Assembly (NCBI GenBank): GCA_003290165.1
Contig: QNQO01000530.1
Span: forward strand, 248,001-312,000
DNA: 64,000 bases
Reading direction: 5' to 3'
From: Berberis thunbergii
Lineage: Eukaryota; Streptophyta; Magnoliopsida; Ranunculales; Berberidaceae
Shown here piece by piece: positions 57,154 through 64,000 of this stretch (positions are counted from its first letter, which is position 1; each line of letters starts with the position of its first letter). The notes below the pieces were generated by a model, which had not been told where the DNA came from, searched no databases, and was given only the letters and a program-made list of their open reading frames with translations. A program made the translations under genes and the position numbers.

Positions 57154-58340
57154 GATTCTTATCATTTTGTGTATGCAAGTTATTGGATTTTGATTCTATT
57201 ACTCTTTGCTAGCTGATATGCAATATTCCTTGTATGCATCTGAACCATCATTGCTAGTAAATAAATTCTTTTAAGAAAAAACAAAATTTCTTTCCTTACT
57301 GTTTGTACTAAGAGTATTTAGGACTCATTTTGATTGTAGTCTCATTGTTATTCGACCCCATGACATAGTGATACCATCTGCCACTACTCAACCATCGAGC
57401 CATCACACCTTTGGCCTCGACTAGGTATGGAGTGTAACAATCAACATATATTAGTGTTCACATTTCAATGCTTTGATCAAGCCATGAATAAATAGATATG
57501 GAGTGTCTAAAACGCACCCAAAACTGTCAAATTAGAAAAATGAGTATGATTTCCTGCCATTCTTGCGCTGATATGCTAATTCCAAATATCTTAGTGTTAA
57601 TAACGTGCTATCTAACAGCTTAGCATCAGATCCTCCTGCATCATAAGTTCTCAACCTTTTGTGATAACATTCTTGTTTATGGTATATGATATCTTTGGAA
57701 CTGAATTAGAAAACATTCTCCTATCTTAATTGACCATACTTACAAGTACATTCCCTAGTCTCTCCCAAGTTTAGGGAGAATTTTTACTAGAAGGAAGAAG
57801 TGGGAATTAATAGAAAAAAAAAATGGCAGAGATGCTGCCATCCATCTCAAACAGCCATTTTATCCCAAAGAAAGTTATAGTCTTTTTTTTTTTTTTTCTT
57901 TTGATAGGGAAGTGAGCTTCACTCAGTCCATATTTTCTTTCCTTTTTGTTTTTGTTTTCAAGTTACTAATATTTTTTTTATCAAGTAGGTGACCTTACAG
58001 TGAATAAAATGTTATCCTAGTAAATGGAACTTTCTCAAGTCAGTTGAGATCAAATGCTTTACTACTGCATACAAAGATCAGTTGGATATTGTGCAACAGT
58101 TGTTAGAGAAATAAAGAAATTATCACTCAAGTGTGTGCTAAAGTTGTCTTCTGCCATGGAGAATTCTCCATTAACCTAAAATCCAGTTAAATTTGATAAA
58201 GGTAAACCAAACTGGTTATGTTTGCCTCTATTCTCCTAGCAATGTGTAGTGGCATGCATGGAACAAATGCAAAGCACAGGAAACCAATGATTCAACACTG
58301 AGAAAAGTAGTCCTCAAAACCAATGATGTATCAGCTAAGC
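57154..58340. other. Intergenic region, no gene seen
   Basis: After the 3' UTR (AATAAA near 57261) there is only AT-rich DNA, with a poly-T run at about 57883-57898. No frame or repeat of note. Confidence 0.5.
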
Positions 58341-58622
58341 TTGGACAGACTAACAAATGACAGTTTAGAAACTCTACCAGTTTATGGCTTATTAACTGTT
58401 GTCATTACAATGCCATATAGACACACGATTGACTTGGACAGCCTAACAAATGACAGTTTAGAAACTCCACCAGTTTATGGCTTATTAACTGTTGTCATTA
58501 CAATGCCATATAGACACACGATTGACCGGCTTGGACAGCCTAACAAATGACAGTTTAGAAACTCTACCAGTTTATGGCTTATTAACTGTTGTCATTACAA
58601 TGCCATATAGAAACACAATTGA
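58341..58622 (+). repeat. Three-copy tandem repeat of 93-97 bp
   Basis: TTGGACAG starts units at 58341, 58434 and 58531; each has CTAACAAATGACAGTTTAGA, CCAGTTTATGGCTTATTAAC and GTCATTACAATGCCATATAG. The copies are nearly identical, so the array is young. It ends directly at the stop codon of the RWP-RK gene (58627). Confidence 0.92.
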
Positions 58623-58626
58623 CCGA

Positions 58627-59261
58627 TCAAAGATCTTCGGCTTTATTTACTATACCATTTCGAATTAAATCTCTTTCTTGTTTCAATTTCTCAATCTGAG
58701 CTCGAGCAGCTGCACTCTCTTCTCCGTCTTTCTCCTTCAGGTTTGATTGCAGAATTGATATCTGCCTGTCCATGCTTTTTATCTATTCAAGTTTGGCAAA
58801 TGACAAAATTATGGAAATCAAAGGCAACCCTAATTTTGTTTTCACAGAAAAGAAAATATTCTAATTACAAAAACCAATAAAAATAAGAGATACCTTTCTA
58901 TGAGGCCACCTGTTCATCCCATGTTTTCGACAAATCTTCTTTAAAACTGTGGGGCATATCTCTAGTTTCTTGGCAGCAACTTCTATTGGAAGGTGAAAAT
59001 AGTCTACCAAGTCACTCAATTTCAATCTCCCGGTTCTTTCTCTCTAAGAACAATTGAAACGAAAGTGCAAATGATCAGAATATGTCCACTTTTTAGTAAA
59101 AACTTGGAAATAAAATTGTAACTGCTTACATATGGCAATTGACATGATTTAACTAGACTACCATAAAAGTGGCTTAGTAAATCATACCTGTGCTGCAAGA
59201 TTGCTTTTATGAAGTTTTGTCGTACTACTTTCAGCATTGGCATTGTTTATTTCAGAATACC
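58627..59261 (-). CDS. RWP-RK domain transcription factor (RKD-like), 3' exons
   Basis: Three exons join in phase: 59188-59261, 58894-59043 and 58627-58782 (TGA). The middle exon is an RWP-RK DNA-binding domain: LKLSDLVDYFHLPIEVAAKK, LEICPTVLKKICRKHGMN and the signature RWPHRK. The last exon adds a coiled coil (SILQSNLKEKD ... AQIEKLKQERDL). RWP-RK factors bind DNA and control nitrogen responses (NLPs) or germline and egg-cell identity (RKDs); no PB1 domain follows, so an RKD-like short form is more likely. The first exon(s), upstream of 59261, were not identified; about 59687-59730 has AG/GT borders but the wrong phase. Confidence 0.85.
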
Positions 59262-60284
59262 CTGGATAAAGATAAAATAAAAGATGATGGCATATCTGTT
59301 AAAACATCTCAATAATGACTTTGTGAAGATAATCAATGTGGCCTTCTTCGGTACATCAAAACTAAAAACTGATTGACATACATGACTGGGTAAGAATAAG
59401 CCAAGTGAGAATGATGTCAAAGAAACAGAGCGATTGTGAAACCTCATTTTCTATGCACGGGTCATCTAAAATTTGCGTATGGATGTAAATCTTTCATGCT
59501 TCCCTTAATGAAACAAACTTGGGCAGTTCAAAGCTTGGCAGAACCAGTTGATTCTGATTAACCATTAACAACAATGATTGCTACAGAAAGTAATAAACCA
59601 TTTTCTATGTAATGACAAGATCAAGTTTCGACAGATATTTATATTAGGCTGCCAGGTACTTTGTTAATCTACCAAATACTCGTAACCCGCTCACCTTTAT
59701 ACCCAACATTTGATGGATATCATCTCGGGTATCAGCTGTGAGGGAGAAGAAAGAAAAACTTGATGGATGATGGCATGATGCAGAGTCAGCAGAGATATAA
59801 AGCGAGAACATGGTACTTGAGCTAAAACACAGAAAAATCAATCTTTTGTGCACTCATGGACACAAAGGAACAGGGATCAAGTTCTAATAGAACTACTCCC
59901 TCAATGCAAGAGCTTAAATGCATTGGTAATGCACAAAGTGAGACTTGAACCCGTAGCTTCTCAGGACCATTCATGAACATCATAAACGTTTTTTGTGATG
60001 CAAAAAATATCCTAGTACAATAGTCAATAGTCAATAGTAAAAAAACATTAATTGTTAGCCAATAGTCAGGGTCGCTTCGTGGATATGTCTTTCTTGATAT
60101 GACAGAACATTAGAAATTTTATGGAAACTCAAAGGTTTCGTGTGAGTTTCATAATTAATTACTTTGATGAGGTTTTTTCTTCGTAGTTTTTTGACGTCCC
60201 TAAACATGTGCCACACCTTTCTCTAGTGACAGAGCCAAGAATCCATTATGCTTGATTAGATACCAAAAAAAAAAAAAAAAGAGA
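59262..60284. other. Upstream region of the RWP-RK gene, 5' exons unresolved
   Basis: The first exon(s) and promoter of the minus-strand gene should lie here. A piece at about 59687-59730 has AG/GT borders but does not fit the phase of exon 59188-59261. No other feature is evident. Confidence 0.35.
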
Positions 60285-60341
60285 GATTCTAAATGTCGAG
60301 GGAATGAGCGAGGAAACGAGCGAGGGAAATGAGGTGAAAGA
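60285..60341 (+). mobile_element. Half copy of the foldback hairpin family
   Basis: ATTCTAAATGTCGAGGGAAT followed by GAGCGAGGAAACGAGCGAGG matches one arm of the elements at 8389 and 12723. The second arm is absent; AT-rich DNA follows from 60345. Confidence 0.65.
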
Positions 60342-60809
60342 TCTTTCCAACAAAATCAATAATCAATACAAAACACTAAAATTTTAAAAATATATATTTT
60401 ATAATTAAAAAATATATAATGTATTTCACATCTTTAATTTTTTCAATATTTTTAAAAGTAATGAGACGAGCCGATCATATCAGAAAAAAATGACTCGGAC
60501 ATCTTAAAACACATTTAAACAAAACCCCTAAATTTCATGTTTTGGCAAATTCAAAGATTGAGGGAGAACTCATTCTTGGTGTTTAAATTTTTTCCCCAAT
60601 TGATTATAATTTGACTGAACTGAACAAACTTACACTTATAATAGGCTTACACTTCAATACTGATTGAGAGCGAAAATGAGGATAGTGACGGGGTGTTCAG
60701 TACAAAATAATTAGCAAAAATAAAATTATGTAGAGTGCTAACGGCAGGGGGCATACTCTAGTACTCTAACAATTGAAAATGTTTGAAAATGTTTTTTTTT
60801 TTTTTTTTT

Positions 60810-61545
60810 TATAATTAAAGACTCTTAAAAGCCACAAACCCAACCCATGGTTTAAAAATAATTAGAAATACATTCTTGCCCTTAACTTAAGTGATCATTT
60901 TTCAAAAACAAAATCACATCTTTAGCTTTGACTCAATTCAATACAACTCTCATGCCACCGTTAGTCGTATTTATCCATCTCTAACATCAACCTATGTTTG
61001 GATTAAGAAACCCCGTTCAACCTTGAGTCACTTTCAATCCACCACCACTGTCTACTTTTTTAATTTCTTCGCAGCTACAAGTAATATGGTTTCTAAATAT
61101 AGCTTTAACACTCAACTTTGAAAATGCATTAGAATTTGATTTCAATCTCTTGAAGGATTACTCAATAGAACATACCGATTTTCATATTGACTTCCTGTAT
61201 TTGAATCAGGCTATTATTAATGAAAATTCATTTACCTTCTTAAAACCAATCATAAGTTTACTTTTTAAAAAAATTATTTTTTATTTTATTTCCAGATTAC
61301 CCAGCAAAAATCGATTAGTTGTGTTTCAAAGACATGAACAAATTTGAAAAAAATATATAAAATTGTGTTAGAAGATAGCATATTTTGAATAGTTTCAATG
61401 TAACTGGAATTTGAATACATAAATAACAACACCACGTCAATATGTCTAAGAGTATGGGCATATTTGTCTTTTTATATTTCTTTTAGCCATGATTTCGATT
61501 TGTGGCTTTTAATAGTCTTAAATTACAAAAAGTAGGCATTTTGAG
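60810..61545. mobile_element. Element with ~80-bp imperfect terminal inverted repeats
   Basis: The left arm TAATTAAAGACTCTTAAAAG and CCACAAACCC ... CATGGTTTAAAAAT ... TTGCCCTTAACTTAAG is matched by the complement of 61430-61545: TAATTTAAGACTATTAAAAG, CCACAAATCG ... CATGGCTAAAAG ... ATGCCCATACTCTTAG. The interior has no transposase. Probably a MITE or Mutator-like non-autonomous element; target duplication not found. The arms may extend outward to about 60780 and 61620. Confidence 0.5.
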
Positions 61546-61678
61546 ACACTTTTAAATGTTAGGGTCTTATGTAGTCTACAATTATAAATAGTAGACCTTA
61601 TAATTCATTTTCCCTTTTGAAAATGTAGCCACTTTTTTATACCACCACCCTTAATTCTTTGAAGCACACCACCACTTA

Positions 61679-62026
61679 TTGAATGACACTACCAATGTGA
61701 ACAATTTTTTTTCTCCTTTCTTCATATTCTCTTCCTATTTTTCTCCTCTTTCTTCACATGAACAACGACAACAAGTGGCAACAGCCCCCACCCCGCCACC
61801 GGATGCACTACCCTACGCTGTCAACCTCGCCCCTATAGCATTGCCTCACCCTGCCACCACCTCTTCTATCATATCTTCTTCTTATTCTTCTCTTCCTCTT
61901 CTCTCCGTTCCTCTTCTTCTCTTCATCTTCACTATGTTCCTCTTTTTCTCTTCCTATTATATATGTTTTGCTTTTTCTCCTCTCTTTTTTTCTCCCCTGT
62001 TTAGTGCATTCGTTATATATGTTTGA
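61679..62026 (+). other. CT-rich low-complexity stretch with an open frame, not a convincing gene
   Basis: A 115-codon frame is open here, but it is almost all Ser/Phe/Leu/Pro from CT-rich DNA, with no domain. The surrounding DNA is repeat-like. Reported only to account for the stretch. Confidence 0.3.
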
Positions 62027-62229
62027 ATGTATGTAAAAACAATAGGCTTTAGACACCAATTGTACAATTGGAGGATATGCACAAAGGATGTAATGATGGG
62101 CTAATAAAAGTAGTGAAATGCCACAATTTCTTCTGGTTGTTTTTTATACATCAAAATTGAACAACAAAGTGACCCAACAAGAACTCATTGATTATCTCCA
62201 AAAATAAAGTGACCCAAAAAGAACTAAAA

Positions 62230-62960
62230 GATGCAAAAACAAGTACATTGACCATGCGATAACGACCATAGAACCGAATGCATCATATCCTGCAAGCCTA
62301 ATAATCCCATCAGCAGCGGATGCAAATGAGATAAGCTCACAGGATCCCTTGCGTTTGTTTGAAAATTGGACAAAGTTAGTTTTTTGCCCAAACATAGCGA
62401 TCCCTGCAAGCCTAAGGATCTCATTCGCAAGATCCGCTGCGTTTGGGCAAAACTTAATTGTATTAATTTCTTTTGTTTTAGGCAACTTTTTGAAATTTTC
62501 ATGATTTAAATACACTCTTAATAAATAAAATATATTCTAAAAACACAAATTGGCCATTATCTTCAACCATCCATAATTTTGGATCTCTGAAGTTGGGGTT
62601 TTTACTCGACATCGTCGAAATGGTTTTTGCGATAAAAACAATTTTGTTAAGAGTGGATATAAATCATAGAAATTGAGAAAAGTTGAAAACGGCTCAAACA
62701 AAAAAAAATTGAAAAAATGGAAAAAAAAAATTAGGTTTCATGTCCAAACGCAGCGGATGCTGCAAGTTGGGTGATGCAATTCCCAGGATCTTCTGTGTTT
62801 GAAAGAAAACCTAACTTTATCAAAATTTTCAATTTCTTTGAAAATTTTTTATTTTATGTTTTCCAATTCATAAGATTTATATAAACTCCTAACAAATTGC
62901 TTCTATTGCAAAAACAATTTTTTTGACTTTCAAAGTCAACTTTTTACTCAACATTGTCGA
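62230..62960. repeat. AT-rich foldback repeat with CGCAGCGGAT cores
   Basis: CAGCAGCGGATGC (62310), the complement ATCCGCTGCGTTTGGGC (62433) and AACGCAGCGGATGCTGCAAG (62748) share a GC-rich core. AT-rich arms around the last core are inverted copies: AACAATTTTGTTAAGAGTGG near 62640 faces the complement of AAACTCCTAACAAATTGC near 62890. CTCGACATCGTCGAAATGG (62605) and CTCAACATTGTCGAAATGG (62945) are near-copies. Likely nested MITE-like repeats. Confidence 0.5.
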
Positions 62961-63403
62961 AATGGTGTTCACTTGATTTTATGCAAATTTGCTCAAAACT
63001 AGGTTCAATTTCCATTTTTTCCGGGTTCAGTGTCAATACCATGTTTTCTGAGGTTGAAAATTGCCGTTTTTTGTAATTTCTATCACTTTAATTGTCACGT
63101 TTGATCTATTTCTTTATTAACTGTATTTTGCAATAAAAAAAACGAAAACCTAATTTAATTAATTTCTTAAATATTACATAAAAATACAAAAAAAAACATT
63201 AAAATAACACTAACCATCTAGGAGGCACTCAAAAAAGTTCTTCAGGGGTTGACGCTCGTAGCCCTATTTTTCTTCTTTGTCAGAGGAGTAGTAGTCCACT
63301 AACGAATTGCAACGACTGGTAAATTTTAGCTCTTTCCTAATAAAATTTTCTAATTACGATGATTTTTTTTAATTAAAAAAGGGGTGTCAATATCATTTTG
63401 TGC

Positions 63404-63423
63404 AAACCCTATTGTAGGGTTTT
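63404..63423. promoter_or_regulatory. Inverted telo-box pair, likely promoter element
   Basis: AAACCCTATTGTAGGGTTT contains AAACCCTA on both strands in mirror arrangement. Telo-boxes are common in promoters of plant ribosomal-protein and other translation genes. It lies 60-70 bp above a purine-rich exon-like stretch ending in a good donor. Confidence 0.45.
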
Positions 63424-63469
63424 AACTTTGTGTTGATTAAATAGGGCTTTAATTCTTCCCAGCCACATA

Positions 63470-63552
63470 GAAAGTTTGTAAAAGAGCAAAAATAAAGGAA
63501 GAGAGAAAAAGGAACTGAAGGAGGAGGGGAAGAAAAAGACCAAGGAGAAGAG
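63470..63552 (+). other. Possible first (non-coding) exon of a gene leaving the window
   Basis: A purine-rich stretch with no ATG frame of note ends GAGAAGAG before GTGAGTCTCC, a strong donor. With the telo-box pair upstream it looks like a leader exon. The rest of the gene would be beyond 64000, and an LTR-like sequence lies in the intron at 63.9 kb. Confidence 0.4.
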
Positions 63553-63934
63553 GTGAGTCTCCTTCCATTACCTTTATGAGTTCTTGTGATTTTATTCTTT
63601 CTCTTTACATAATCATTTATCCTTTAGGTTACTTTATAAACCCATTATTTTAAAATCTAATAATCGTACATTGTAAACTATGCTTTTGTAAACTTTTATC
63701 TAACAAACTATGTTGGGTAGATAGAGTTGGTAGTTAAAAAAGGCAATGTCAAAAGGTGTTTTTTGTGTGATTGTACTTAGTAGAGAGTGGGTTGTTACCC
63801 ATGTAAGAAATAGCAAGACATCACTTAGATGAACAAAGCACCCATGAGATTTTCTTGATTTAAGAAGATAGGGGTGGCTAGACATACGGAAATAATAAAA
63901 AAGGGGTGTGAAAAGAAAGTACATAATACATTGT

Positions 63935-63997
63935 CAAGTCATCAAAGTTTGCTAGTGCCGCACGAGAAGTACTTGTGAAAAGAAAGCCCGTGACTCA
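63935..63997 (+). repeat. End of an LTR of the same family as the chromovirus
   Basis: The plus strand GTTTGCTAGTGCCGCACGAG, AAGTACTTGTGAAAAGAAAG and CCCGTGACTCA is the complement of the first ~60 bp of 16220-16662, with few mismatches. It is oriented opposite to the element at 16.2-21.7 kb. Upstream of about 63930 the match stops, so only one end is present before the window closes. Confidence 0.75.
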
Positions 63998-64000
63998 TGG

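Noticed and set aside
58323..58550. 75-codon plus-strand frame through the tandem repeat
   Set aside because: The frame stays open only because the first repeat period is 93 bp; it breaks at the third unit and lies opposite the 3' end of the RWP-RK gene.
61679..62026. 115-codon plus-strand frame with hydrophobic stretches
   Set aside because: Low-complexity CT-rich DNA produces the Phe/Ser/Leu runs; no start context, no domain.

Overview
The window is nuclear DNA of a eudicot plant. The genes are split by GT-AG introns and spaced by AT-rich DNA, and they belong to plant families (an NDR-type AGC kinase, an RWP-RK factor, a plant WD40 protein). Mobile DNA is dense and plant-typical: a chromodomain Ty3/gypsy element primed by initiator tRNA-Met, LINE tails, a SINE, a hAT element, an integrated caulimovirid-like sequence and a plastid rbcL fragment. 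I cannot name the species.

Layout. 1-1.6 kb: last two exons of an unrecognised plus-strand gene. 2.2-8.05 kb: a minus-strand WD40 gene with promoter. 8.1-14.8 kb: repeat island with three foldback hairpins, a 2.7-kb foldback element filled with ~185-bp satellite units, a SINE and a LINE RNase H remnant. 11.9-22.0 kb: one segment present twice; the second copy was split by a hAT element (8-bp target duplication) and by a 5.5-kb chromovirus with both LTRs. 22.5-45.0 kb: one minus-strand gene of 13 exons for an NDR kinase, with LINE fragments and a plastid fragment in its introns. 45.5-54.75 kb: defective pararetrovirus-like insertion bounded by ~2.65-kb direct repeats. 55.1-57.2 kb: an intact four-exon plus-strand stretch of an unrecognised gene. 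58.6-59.3 kb: minus-strand RWP-RK gene. 60-64 kb: inverted-repeat elements, a likely promoter and first exon of a plus-strand gene, and the end of another LTR of the chromovirus family.

The genes are unrelated housekeeping, signalling and transcription genes; I see no cluster or pathway linking them, and no clearly new biological system. The observations most worth checking are: (a) single-base length errors in short homopolymer runs that break both the WD40 and the kinase frames, which points to assembly error rather than two dead genes; (b) the pararetrovirus-like insertion, which has both circular-virus and LTR-element features; (c) a hairpin family with long GC-rich stems; (d) the nested insertions, datable because an empty-site copy survives in the same window.
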